A stretch of DNA of 64,000 bases from Hamadaea flava (GTDB lineage: Bacteria; Actinomycetota; Actinomycetes; Mycobacteriales; Micromonosporaceae). The translations under genes were made by a program, and so were the position numbers. The stretch covers positions 310,001-374,000 of the forward strand of contig NZ_JAMZDZ010000001.1 of assembly GCF_024172085.1 (NCBI RefSeq). Direction: 5' to 3'. Shown here in pieces: positions 23,690-34,858 of the stretch. The notes beneath the pieces are model-generated. The model had not been told where the DNA came from. It worked only from the letters and a program-made list of their open reading frames with translations, and ran no database searches. Position 1 is the first letter of the stretch. Every line of letters starts with the position of its first letter.

Positions 23690-25104
23690 TGACAGACTTC
23701 CGAAGCCGGGCCGAGGACGCCGTCGAGGGCAAGCTCGCCGCGGCGCTGCGGCGTGAGGGCCTCACGCCGGGCGAGGTGACCGCGCCGCTGCGGGCCGAGC
23801 TCGACGACGCGATCGACAAGCTCACCCTCGCGTACCGCCGCCGGTCTGCGGCCGACGATCAGGCCCGCGCCTCCGGAGCACCGGACCTGCTCACGCTGAT
23901 CGACGATCGGCCCGCCGACGACCAAGTGGTACGCCTGGAGCAGCTGGCCACGGAGGGGCACAACCTGCACCCGTGCGGTCGTACGCGGCTGGGCTGGACG
24001 CGTACCGACGCGGAGGCGCACGACCTGGAGAGCCCGGGGACAACGGTGCGCTTCGTCGGCGTACCAGTTGATGATCATGTCGGAGACGATCTGGGTGAGC
24101 GGCTCGATGTGCCGGCACCGCGCGGGCATCGCGCCCAGCCGGTGCATGAGTGGCAGCTGGGCGTCGTGCGCGAGCGGTACCCGCAGCTGCCGGTGCTGGA
24201 CGCGAGCCTGCCCGCGCGGGTGACCGCGGCCGTCCGGACACTGTGGACTCCGGTGGGCTATCTGAAGGTGTCGCTCGACGTGCAGATCACCTCGACCCGG
24301 CGGACCATCTCCATCGCCAGTACGCGCAACGGTCCGCTGCTGTCGGCGGTGCTGCCGCCGCTGCTGGCCGAGTGCGACGAGCGGGCCGTGCTGTTGCGCG
24401 AGCCGGTCGGGGCGGCGTCGACGCTGGGCTCGGGCCGGGACCTGTCGGCGATCCTCCGTGAGCCGTTGCCGGCGATGGCGCCCGGCGAGCATCCCGTGCC
24501 GGCGATCGCGTTGTCGGCGGCCGAGCCGATCACCGGCGAGCCGATCGCGAGGCTGTTGCTGGCGCGCTCGGGGCTGTCCGCGACGGCCTTCGCCGAGCAG
24601 TACGCCCGCCTGCTGCTGACCCCGGTGCTCGGCATGGTCACGCGGTACGGCGTGGGGCTGGAGGCGCACCTGCAGAACTGCCTGGTGACCTTCACCGGCG
24701 GGGTGCCGACCCGGCTGATCCTGCGGGACCTGGCCGGGCTGCGGCTGCATCGCGGGCGGCTGACCGAGGCCGGGCTGAGCCTCGACCTGTGGCCCGGTTC
24801 GGTGGTCGGCACCGACGACGAGGCCGTGCTGCTGGCGAAGGTGGCGTACACGGCGTTCCAGGCCCACCTCGGCGACGTCGTGCACGCCCTCGGCGATCCG
24901 CCCGGGACGTGGGCGGCGATCCGCCGCGTGGTCGACGAGATCTACGACGATCTCGCCCCGGCGCGACCGGACCCGGCCAAGGCCGACCACGCGTTCCTGA
25001 CCGCGCCGACGGTGCCGCACAAGGCGCTCGTCCGCATGCGGCTCGACCCGGCGCGCGGCGACGTCTACGTCCCGATGGAGAATCCGCTGCATGAGCCTGC
25101 CTGA
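23689..25104 (+). CDS. Second NIS siderophore synthetase, IucA/IucC family
   Basis: 471 residues. It has the same family motifs as its upstream neighbour: GHNLHPCGRTRLGW, LKVSLDVQITSTRRTI, GVGLEAHLQNCLVTF and a final HKALVRMRL. Two different NIS enzymes in a row usually join two amines to one citrate, or build an asymmetric product. ATG 23689 overlaps the previous stop (TGATG), and its own 3' end overlaps the decarboxylase by 14 nt, so all three should be co-translated. Confidence 0.9.
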   Translation: MTDFRSRAEDAVEGKLAAALRREGLTPGEVTAPLRAELDDAIDKLTLAYRRRSAADDQARASGAPDLLTLIDDRPADDQVVRLEQLATEGHNLHPCGRTRLGWTRTDAEAHDLESPGTTVRFVGVPVDDHVGDDLGERLDVPAPRGHRAQPVHEWQLGVVRERYPQLPVLDASLPARVTAAVRTLWTPVGYLKVSLDVQITSTRRTISIASTRNGPLLSAVLPPLLAECDERAVLLREPVGAASTLGSGRDLSAILREPLPAMAPGEHPVPAIALSAAEPITGEPIARLLLARSGLSATAFAEQYARLLLTPVLGMVTRYGVGLEAHLQNCLVTFTGGVPTRLILRDLAGLRLHRGRLTEAGLSLDLWPGSVVGTDDEAVLLAKVAYTAFQAHLGDVVHALGDPPGTWAAIRRVVDEIYDDLAPARPDPAKADHAFLTAPTVPHKALVRMRLDPARGDVYVPMENPLHEPA

Positions 25105-26257
25105 TCAGGTGCTGTCCGCGCTGGCTTCGACGGAGCGTCCGGTGTGCGCCTACATCTACGACACCGGGGTGGCCCGGGATCGGGTGGCGGCCGTCCGCGC
25201 CGCGCTGCCGCCCGGCGCGACGCTGTACTACGCGGTCAAGGCCAACGGGCATCCGGCCCTCGTCGGGGCGTACGCCGACACGGCCGACGGGCTGGAGGTC
25301 GCGTCCGGGGGCGAGCTGGCCCTCGCCCTCGACGCGGGCGCACGGCGGATCGCGTTCGGCGGGCCGGCCAAGACTCCGGCCGAACTGTCGGCGGCACACG
25401 AGGCCGCCCGGACGACCGACCTGACCCTGCACGTCGAGAGCGCCCTGGAGCTGCGGCGGCTGGGCGCCCTCGGCCCGCTCCCCTCGTCAGCCCGCGTCGC
25501 GCTGCGGGTCAACCGGGCGGTAGCCGGTCCGGCGGGCTCGCACGCCATGACGGGTACGCCCACGCCGTTCGGCATCGACGAGACGCAGCTGGCCTCGGTC
25601 GCTTCGCTGGCCGCTTCGTTGGGAGTGCCGGTGTGCGGGTTCCACCTGCACGCGGTGAGCAACTCCCTCGACGCCCCGGCGTACGCCGCGTTCGCCGCCG
25701 ACGCGGTCGCCTGGTCCCGGCGTACGGCGGCGGAGCTGGGCATCGACCTGCGGTATGTGAACGTGGGCGGCGGTTTCGGCATCTCCTACGACGACCCCGG
25801 CCGCTCGTTCGACCTCACGGCCCTGGACTGGTCGGCGCTGGACCTGCCGGACGGCGTGGAACTGGCCTTCGAACCCGGGCGCTTCCTCGCCGCCCCCGCC
25901 GGTTGGTACGCCGCCGAGGTGCTGGACCTCAAACGCACCCACGGCCGGTGGTTCGCCGTGCTGCGCGGCGGCACCCATCACTTCCGGCTGCCCGCCGCCT
26001 GGGGCTACAGCCACCCGTTCACCGTCGTACGCGTCGACGACTGGCCCCATCCGTGGGAGCGCCCGGAGATCTCCGGCGTCGAAGTGGACGTCGTCGGCGA
26101 ACTGTGCACCCCGCGTGACGTGCTCGCCCGGCGTACGCCCATCGACCGGTTGCGCGTCGGTGACCTGCTGGTCTTCGGCCAGACCGGGGCGTACGGATGG
26201 GACATCTCCCACCACGAGTTCCTCCGCCATCCACACCCGGATGTGATCGTCCTCTGA
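25091..26257 (+). CDS. PLP-dependent fold-III decarboxylase of siderophore assembly
   Basis: 388 residues. Alanine-racemase-like barrel with the PLP lysine in YYAVKANGHP (about residue 54), HLHAVSN and GGGFGISY (phosphate loop). The beta domain has EPGRFL and GELCTPRDVLARR, with the Cys of the diaminopimelate/ornithine decarboxylase class. In siderophore loci, relatives such as SbnH and PvsE decarboxylate an amino-acid citrate conjugate or supply the amine. Here it is third in a two-synthetase operon, so a vibrioferrin- or staphyloferrin B-like logic is inferred. No exporter or receptor is adjacent. Confidence 0.88.
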   Translation: MSLPDQVLSALASTERPVCAYIYDTGVARDRVAAVRAALPPGATLYYAVKANGHPALVGAYADTADGLEVASGGELALALDAGARRIAFGGPAKTPAELSAAHEAARTTDLTLHVESALELRRLGALGPLPSSARVALRVNRAVAGPAGSHAMTGTPTPFGIDETQLASVASLAASLGVPVCGFHLHAVSNSLDAPAYAAFAADAVAWSRRTAAELGIDLRYVNVGGGFGISYDDPGRSFDLTALDWSALDLPDGVELAFEPGRFLAAPAGWYAAEVLDLKRTHGRWFAVLRGGTHHFRLPAAWGYSHPFTVVRVDDWPHPWERPEISGVEVDVVGELCTPRDVLARRTPIDRLRVGDLLVFGQTGAYGWDISHHEFLRHPHPDVIVL

Positions 26258-26387
26258 CAGCCTGTGACGGGTGATCACAAGATGGTCTCCCAGAACAGCG
26301 CAACCCTCTGGTAACCCCCTAGACTGTGCCGGGTCTCACCCCCAATGAGCCCTATTTAGCCCCGCCACCCCCTCGGAGGCACCCGAC

Positions 26388-28169
26388 ATGCCGAACGGTC
26401 GCTCCGCCGCCGTCCGGTCGCACCGCCGCAGCTCCCCTCGCCGCAGCGGCCGCACCGCGCTGTTCATCCTCGTGCCCCTCCTCGTGGCGGTCGCCGCCGG
26501 CGGAGGCGTCTACGGCTACCAGAACTTCCTGGCCGACCGCTGCTCCGGTGAGGTGACCGCGACGATCGTCGCGGCGCCGTCCACCGCGACGCTGCTCGCG
26601 GATCTGGGCAAGACCTGGGCGGCTACCAACCCCAACGTGGACGGCCACTGCGGCAAGGTCACCGTGACCCCGGCCGACTCCAACAAGGTCGCCAACGCCC
26701 TGTCCGGCGTGTGGCCGAGCGAGCTGGGCCAGCAGCCGGACGTCTGGGTGCCGGAGTCGAGCGCGTGGTTCCGCAGCGCCCAGACCGGCGACGCCGAGGC
26801 CATCCTGCCCGACCTCCAGCCGAGCGTCGCCCGGTCGCCGGTCGTGCTGGCCATGCCGAAGGCGATGGCGCAGGCGCTGGGCTGGCCGACGGCCAAGGTC
26901 GACTGGACCTCCGTCCTCGACCAGGCGGCCGTCAAGGGCTGGAACTCCTACGGCAAGAGCTGGGGCAAGTTCAAGCTCGGCATGACCGACCCGGGCCAGT
27001 CGACGCCCGGTCTGCTCGCCCTGTCGGCGATCATCGACCGCGACGACGACCAGGACGTCTCCGACGCCGAGCGGCAGGGCCTGCTCAAGCTCAAGACGGT
27101 GCTCGAGGTCAAGGCCGACGACACCAACGCCATCATGGACGAGTTCGACTCGAAGGGCGGCCAGGGCGGCGAAGGCGGGCTGACCTACGTCTCGGCGTTC
27201 CCGGCCCTGGAGCAGGAGGTGCTGGCCCACAACCGGGCGCACCCCAACTCGCCGCTCGTCGCGATCTACCCGAAGAGCAACATCGAGGCCGACAACCCGT
27301 ACCTCGTGCTGGACAACGCAGAGTGGGTGCAGAAGCCGCGGCAGTCTGTCGCACGGGCGTTCCTGCGCTACATCCGCACCGACGGCCGCACGGCCTTCCA
27401 GAACGCCGGCTACCGGGACGCCAACCGCAAGCCGGGCCCGGACTTCACCCAGGACAACGGTGTGCTGTCGACGCTGACCGCGCTACCGCGAGGCGTACTG
27501 CTGACCGACGCGGTCAACGACACCATCAACACCTGGACGGCGCTGACCCGGCTCACCAACGCCCTGTTCGTCCTCGACGTCTCCGGCTCCATGGGCGCCG
27601 ACGTGCCCGGCCTCGGCAAGTCCAAACTGGACTTGACCAAGGAGGCGGCCAAGCAGGCGGTCGACGTCTTCCAGGGCAAGGGCAACGCCGGCTTGTGGTC
27701 GTTCTCGTCGAACAAGTCGGGCAGCAAGTCCTACGTCGAGAACGTCCAGCTCGGCCCGCTCGACGACGAGATGGACGGCGGCACCCGCGAGTCGAAGCTG
27801 AAGTCCGCCATCGACGATCTCAAGCCGGGCGGCAACACCGGCATGTACGAGGCGGTGCTGGCCGCGTACAAGGCGGTCCAGGCGAAGTACGTGCCCGACG
27901 CCGCCAACATGGTGGTGCTGCTGACCGACGGCGCGAACGACGACCAGGAGAAGAACCTCAAGCTGGCGCAGCTGCTCGAGCAGCTGAAGAAGGGCGACCC
28001 GAAGCGGCCGGTGACCATCGTGTCGATCGCGCTCGGCCCGGACGCCAACGGCAAGGTCCTCTCGCAGATCTCGTCGGCCTCCGCACCAGGAGCGCCCGCG
28101 CCCCTGGTGTCGAAGGGCTCCTACGACATCACGCCCGTCATGCAGAAGGCCATCTTCGGCGTCCGCTGA
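26388..28169 (+). CDS. Membrane-anchored solute-binding/VWA-domain protein
   Basis: 593 residues. A basic N-terminus and one membrane helix (about 23-43) anchor an extracellular periplasmic-binding-type domain (about 55-370; PADSNKVANALSG, GQQPDVWVPESSAWF, SARSP-like VARSPVVLAMP). It is fused to a VWA domain from about 390 with an intact metal site, DVSGSMG (Asp397, Ser399, Ser401). VLLTDGANDD follows. A GGAGG site precedes ATG 26388, and TAGACT near 26319 may be the -10. The ligand is unknown. It lies beside siderophore genes but has no visible functional link to them. Confidence 0.82.
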   Translation: MPNGRSAAVRSHRRSSPRRSGRTALFILVPLLVAVAAGGGVYGYQNFLADRCSGEVTATIVAAPSTATLLADLGKTWAATNPNVDGHCGKVTVTPADSNKVANALSGVWPSELGQQPDVWVPESSAWFRSAQTGDAEAILPDLQPSVARSPVVLAMPKAMAQALGWPTAKVDWTSVLDQAAVKGWNSYGKSWGKFKLGMTDPGQSTPGLLALSAIIDRDDDQDVSDAERQGLLKLKTVLEVKADDTNAIMDEFDSKGGQGGEGGLTYVSAFPALEQEVLAHNRAHPNSPLVAIYPKSNIEADNPYLVLDNAEWVQKPRQSVARAFLRYIRTDGRTAFQNAGYRDANRKPGPDFTQDNGVLSTLTALPRGVLLTDAVNDTINTWTALTRLTNALFVLDVSGSMGADVPGLGKSKLDLTKEAAKQAVDVFQGKGNAGLWSFSSNKSGSKSYVENVQLGPLDDEMDGGTRESKLKSAIDDLKPGGNTGMYEAVLAAYKAVQAKYVPDAANMVVLLTDGANDDQEKNLKLAQLLEQLKKGDPKRPVTIVSIALGPDANGKVLSQISSASAPGAPAPLVSKGSYDITPVMQKAIFGVR

Positions 28170-28183
28170 CCCGCTGACGGACG

Positions 28184-29398
28184 TCAGGCCGCGCCGAGGA
28201 GTGCTTTGATCGGCGCGGCCTTCGCGGCCGCTTCGGCCACCTCAGCGGCCGGGTCGCTGCCCCACGTGATCCCCCCGCCGGCCCACAGGTGCAGGTGGGT
28301 CGGCGTGGCGGCCACCGTCCGGATGGTCAGCCCGAGATCCAGCCCGTCCCGGCCGACCCAGCCGAGCGCGCCCATGCTCGCCCCGCGGCCGACCGGTTCG
28401 AGCCGGGCGATCTGAGCCAGCGCGGCGAGCTTCGGCGCGCCGGTGACCGAGCCGCCGGGGCATACCGCCCGGAGCAGTTCCGCCAGGCCCACCCCGGGCC
28501 GCAGCCGGGCGGTTACGGTCGACTCCGCCTGCCACAGGTCGCCCCAGTGCTTCAGGGCGAACAGCTCCTCGACGCGTACGCTGCCGATCCGGGCCACGTG
28601 CGCGAGGTCGTTGCGCTCCAGATCCACGATCATGATGTGCTCGGCGCGTTCCTTGGCCGAGGCGAGCAACTGCGCCCGCCCCTCCTCGGTCGCCTTGGCA
28701 GTCCCCTTGATCGGGCGTGTCTGCGCAATTCCGGCGCGTACGCGCACGAGCGTCTCCGGGGACGCGCAGGCGACCGCCCACCCTTCGCCACCGATCAGCC
28801 CGCCGTAGTGCGCCCCCCGCAGCCCGGCCAGCCGCGCCAGCGCAGGCACCGGATCGCCCGCGTACGCCGCCGCCGAGTGCCCGACGACGTTGACCTGATA
28901 GACGTCGCCCACGGCGATCGCGTCCCGGACGGCGGCCACCGCTTCGGCATGATCGGCCTCGGACCAGCTGGGTACCCAGGGGTCGAGCGCGAACCGAGCC
29001 GGCCCTACGGCCGACTGAGAGCCAAGATCACTACTCTGCGTGAAGGAATATTCCGAATGCGCGTACACGATGGCGGCTATTTCGGGCACTTCGGGGACCG
29101 GTGTCGGCCGTCCGGGGGACGCGCCTGCGAGGGTCGCCCCGGCCGCCGCCGAGACGTAGAGGGCGGCGCCGCAGACGTCGCCGGGGCCGTGCCGGAGATC
29201 GACCCCAGACTCCGCCGCACCGAGATCACTCACCGGCAAACCGTGCTCACGCAAGAAGAATTCGACGAGGTCAGCGCTGGTCTGACCGACGGCGACCGGA
29301 TCGCCGGGCCGCCATTCCAGCCGGGCCACCGGCGTCGCGTGCGCCCGGCACCGAGCCGGTACGCCGGGCGGCCCGGCGGCCGCGGTAAGCCCCCGCAT
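28184..29398 (-). CDS. Chorismate-binding enzyme, aminodeoxychorismate synthase component I-like
   Basis: 404 residues. The C-terminal chorismate-binding domain has all key stretches: GDVYQVNVVG, the ASPETLVRVRAG and QTRPIKGT loops, the metal/ammonia-site IMIVDLERNDLAHVA, and PGGSVTGAPKLAALAQI. With PIKGT it fits PabB (chorismate + glutamine to aminodeoxychorismate, folate route) better than TrpE, but a specialised pathway enzyme is possible since no pabA or pabC is adjacent. I chose ATG 29398, with TACATT 8 nt upstream; an ATG at 29437 is in frame. Confidence 0.85.
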   Translation of the reverse strand: MRGLTAAAGPPGVPARCRAHATPVARLEWRPGDPVAVGQTSADLVEFFLREHGLPVSDLGAAESGVDLRHGPGDVCGAALYVSAAAGATLAGASPGRPTPVPEVPEIAAIVYAHSEYSFTQSSDLGSQSAVGPARFALDPWVPSWSEADHAEAVAAVRDAIAVGDVYQVNVVGHSAAAYAGDPVPALARLAGLRGAHYGGLIGGEGWAVACASPETLVRVRAGIAQTRPIKGTAKATEEGRAQLLASAKERAEHIMIVDLERNDLAHVARIGSVRVEELFALKHWGDLWQAESTVTARLRPGVGLAELLRAVCPGGSVTGAPKLAALAQIARLEPVGRGASMGALGWVGRDGLDLGLTIRTVAATPTHLHLWAGGGITWGSDPAAEVAEAAAKAAPIKALLGAA

Positions 29399-29599
29399 GG
29401 ATACCGAATGTACGACGACCGGACTCACTTGGATCATCCAAAGGGTTGATTACTGGGTGTGAGGGGCGTTACTTGCTCGAAATAGCCTCGTTCGGCGTAG
29501 TAGCGTGCGTGACTGTTCATGTGACCAACTCCACAGGGGCGTGTGATTCGTCACTACAGTGGCGAGGCATCACCCCTCAACCACAGCGGAGACCACCCC

Positions 29600-29797
29600 A
29601 TGTGCCAGCACCAACCGCCCTGCCCGAGCGCCGACGCCGTCGACCGTGACGCGGCCCGGGTCGTCGCCAGCTTTCCGGAGCAGGGCTGGAGCCTTCTCTG
29701 CAACGGCGTCATCACCTTCGAGGACACCGGCGAGCTGCTCCCGGACGGGAGAATGATCGCACCGCAGCGAGGCCCCGCAGTGCACGCGCTCGCGTGA
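29600..29797 (+). CDS. DUF5999-family small protein
   Basis: 65 residues. It is characteristic from end to end: MCQHQPPCPSADAVDRDAARVVA, then EQGWSLLCNGVITFEDTGELLPDG. The paired Cys and His near the N-terminus (C2, H4, C8) and a later Cys could bind metal. It is widespread in actinomycetes and has no known function. Two small hairpins follow the stop codon. Confidence 0.85.
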   Translation: MCQHQPPCPSADAVDRDAARVVASFPEQGWSLLCNGVITFEDTGELLPDGRMIAPQRGPAVHALA

Positions 29798-29802
29798 CCT
29801 GC

Positions 29803-30016
29803 GCCACGGTTCCCGTGGCAGACCAGTCCCCCGGCTGACACCGACGGTCAGCCGCCGAACCACCGGACAGCACCATCGCCCGCCGAACGCCGAAGCAGCA
29901 CCGAACCGTCAGCACCAGGAACACCGTGCACCAGGAACACCGTGCACCAGGAACCGCGTACCAAAGACACGCAGTACCGAAGACTTTCAGGCCCGGCCGA
30001 CCGAACGGCCGGGCCT
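29803..30016. terminator. Terminator-rich gap between DUF5999 and gcvP
   Basis: Three hairpins lie in this convergent gap. They are GCCACGG/CCGTGGC at 29803-29819, CGGCTGAC/GTCAGCCG at 29832-29854, and an 11-bp stem AGGCCCGGCCG/CGGCCGGGCCT at 29989-30016. Between them is a 16-bp tandem repeat, CACCAGGAACACCGTG, at 29913-29954 (2.6 copies). The hairpins probably end both transcripts. Confidence 0.6.
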
Positions 30017-30050
30017 CGTGACGTCCAGGGCCCGGATCAGGCAGCCCGGA

Positions 30051-32852
<2,802 letters not shown>

Positions 32853-32899
32853 GGGTTCGATTGCTCCCAGGGAGGCGGGGACGATGTCGTCCTCCCCCG

Positions 32900-33040
32900 C
32901 TGTCGCACCATGCGCTCCAGCGTCGCCGACCCGTGCGGTCCGGGTGCCTGAGAGGTTCCGGGGAGGAATTGCCCCTTCGGCGCCGTTCTGCCCGGTCTGT
33001 GGCCGGGGTACGCGGACTCTCCCGCGCGGGCGTACCAGCT
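32900..33040 (-). ncRNA. Glycine riboswitch in the gcvP leader
   Basis: Read leftward, the leader shows the conserved glycine-aptamer blocks in order. GGGAGAGTCC is at 33023-33014, GCGCCGAAGGGGCAAT in the middle (about 32982-32967), and CCTCTCAGGCACC at about 32955-32943. Only one full aptamer is visible. The following CTGGAGCGC...GGGGGAGG part lacks the GCCGAAGG block, as in singlet types with a ghost second aptamer. It should raise gcvP expression when glycine is high (family knowledge). Confidence 0.85.
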
Positions 33041-33158
33041 ACCCGCCACGGTACCAGTGCCCCCATGACGGTGCTGTTACGCATGTCTCCGGCGTGCCGG
33101 TGCGATCAGGCCGAAGTACCCGCCGAGCAACGGGTCGCCGCGAGCCGGCGCCGGCCGG

Positions 33159-33677
33159 TCAGGCCGCCGGGACGACCGGGACGAGCAGCCCGCGACCGGC
33201 CAGGAACGCCCCCAGCTCGGCGTCCTGCTCGGGGGCGAGGGCGCTCCGCCGGATCCACGCGGCCACCCCGTCGGAGGTCCGCAGCCCGTAGAACCCCGGG
33301 AGCATGACGATCGCGGCCACCACCGGCCACCGGTACGCCGTTTCGCCGAGCGCGGTCGTGACCCGGATCTCCTCGTCGGTGAGCGCGAACGACCGGAACT
33401 GCTCGGCCGTGCGCCGGCTCGCCAGCCGCCGGATGACCCGCTCCAGCCGGATGACCCCGGGCACCCGGGCCAGCAGGGTGACGACGGGCAGGATGACCAG
33501 CCACGCCCAGTCGAGGCCGCCCAGCTCGGCGAGGGCGCCCAGGCCGCCGGCCACGATCCCGATGAGCGCTCCGCCGATGATGTTGGCCACCAGCCGGATG
33601 CGCACGGGGCGCACCTCCCACCGGACGAGCCGGAGATCCTCGGCGGCGTCCGGCTGCACCATGAACTCGATCCGCAC
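33159..33677 (-). CDS. YcxB-like membrane protein
   Basis: 172 residues. A short N-terminal strand region precedes two adjacent membrane helices (about 28-70). A C-terminal beta domain of the YcxB kind follows (RRTAEQFRSFALTDEEIRVTTALGETAYRWPVVAAIV). Another protein with this architecture lies at 53274. TAGGGT (33689-33684) lies 6 nt before GTG 33677, a leaderless start that faces the aldo/keto reductase promoter 50 bp away. The function is unknown. Confidence 0.65.
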   Translation of the reverse strand: MRIEFMVQPDAAEDLRLVRWEVRPVRIRLVANIIGGALIGIVAGGLGALAELGGLDWAWLVILPVVTLLARVPGVIRLERVIRRLASRRTAEQFRSFALTDEEIRVTTALGETAYRWPVVAAIVMLPGFYGLRTSDGVAAWIRRSALAPEQDAELGAFLAGRGLLVPVVPAA

Positions 33678-33752
33678 CGGCGCACCCTAAGCCCGCCGGC
33701 GTTGTCCCGCTGTCCCGGACGCCTGCCGAAGCCGAGGTCTAGGGTGAAGATC

Positions 33753-34739
33753 GTGACCTACACCGCCGCTTCCGATCGTTACGACAAGATGACCTACCGC
33801 CGGTCCGGGCGCAGTGGCCTGCGGCTGCCCGCGATCTCCCTCGGCCTCTGGCACAACTTCGGGGCCCAGCGGTCCTACGAGGTCGAGCGTGACATCGTCC
33901 TGCGCGCCTTCGACCTGGGCGTGACCCACTTCGACCTGGCGAACAACTACGGCCCCCCGCCCGGCACCGCCGAGGAGACCTTCGGGCGGCTGCTGGCCAC
34001 CGATCTGGCGGCGTACCGGGACGAGCTGGTGATCTCGACGAAGGCGGGCTACCTCATGTGGCCCGGCCCGTACGGCGAATGGGGTTCCCGCAAGTACCTG
34101 ACGGCCTCCCTGGACCAGTCGCTGCGCCGGATGGGGCTCGACTACGTCGACGTCTTCTACAGCCACCGGTTCGACCCGGACACGCCGCTGGAGGAGACGA
34201 TGACGGCGCTGGACGCGGCGGTCCGCGCCGGCAAGGCCCTCTACGTCGGCATCTCCTCGTACAAGTCGGAACAGACCGCTCAGGCGGCCGCCATCCTGCG
34301 CGAGCTGGGCACACCGCTGCTCATCCACCAGCCGTCGTACTCGATGATCAACCGCTGGATCGAGGACGACGGGCTGCTCGACACCCTGGAGGAGGTGGGC
34401 GCGGGCTGCATCGCGTTCTCGCCGCTCGCTCAGGGGCTGCTCACCGACCGCTACCTCAACGGCGTACCGGCCGACTCCCGGGTGGCCACCAGCGTCTTCC
34501 TGAACGAGAGCGACCTCACCCCGGAGCGCCTCGCTCAGGTCAGCGCGCTGAACGAGATCGCCCGTGGGCGCGGGCAGTCGCTGGCTCAGTTGGCCCTCGC
34601 CTGGGCGCTGCGCGACCCCCGGATGACCAGCCTGATCATCGGCGCGTCCAGCGTCGCCCAGCTGGAGGCGAACGTCGCCGCGCTGGACAACCTGGAGTTC
34701 ACCGACGCCGAACTGGCCGAGATCGACAAACTCCTCTAA
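33753..34739 (+). CDS. Aldo/keto reductase, glyceraldehyde-3-P reductase (YghZ) type
   Basis: 328 residues. NADPH-dependent (beta/alpha)8 reductase. The catalytic tetrad is visible as Asp and Tyr in FDLANNYGPPPGTAEETFG, Lys in STKAGYLMWPGPYG, and His in FYSHRFDPDTPLEE. The GYLMWPGPYGEWGSRKYL insert is typical of E. coli YghZ, which detoxifies methylglyoxal and reduces L-glyceraldehyde 3-phosphate. TAGGGT at 33740-33745 is 7 nt from GTG 33753. Two terminator-like hairpins follow. Confidence 0.9.
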   Translation: MTYTAASDRYDKMTYRRSGRSGLRLPAISLGLWHNFGAQRSYEVERDIVLRAFDLGVTHFDLANNYGPPPGTAEETFGRLLATDLAAYRDELVISTKAGYLMWPGPYGEWGSRKYLTASLDQSLRRMGLDYVDVFYSHRFDPDTPLEETMTALDAAVRAGKALYVGISSYKSEQTAQAAAILRELGTPLLIHQPSYSMINRWIEDDGLLDTLEEVGAGCIAFSPLAQGLLTDRYLNGVPADSRVATSVFLNESDLTPERLAQVSALNEIARGRGQSLAQLALAWALRDPRMTSLIIGASSVAQLEANVAALDNLEFTDAELAEIDKLL

Positions 34740-34740
34740 T

Positions 34741-34763
34741 CCCGGCGCCCGCTGGGCGCCGGG
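34741..34763 (+). terminator. Hairpin terminator of the aldo/keto reductase
   Basis: Perfect 10-bp arms, CCCGGCGCCC and GGGCGCCGGG, have a 3-nt loop directly after the stop codon. GCTGGGC repeats follow instead of a T-run. Confidence 0.65.
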
Positions 34764-34789
34764 TCGCTCTGCGCTGGGCGCTGGGCGCT

Positions 34790-34844
34790 GGATCAGGGTT
34801 CTCGGTCGAATCTTGACCCAAGATTCGACCCGGATCCCTGATCC
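34790..34844. terminator. GATC-armed palindrome between convergent genes
   Basis: The outer arms GGATCAGGG (34790-34798) and CCCTGATCC (34836-34844) enclose an inner 12-bp perfect stem, GGTCGAATCTTG/CAAGATTCGACC (34804-34830). It shares its ends and ATCTTG/CAAGAT core with the element at 347-407. It stands between the aldo/keto reductase and the DUF218 gene, which converge. Confidence 0.65.
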
Positions 34845-34858
34845 GGCGCAGCCGATGC

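Noticed and set aside
32853-32930. Second glycine aptamer of a tandem riboswitch
   Set aside because: The CTGGAGCGC start is there, but the GCCGAAGG and CTCTCAGG blocks of a second aptamer are missing.
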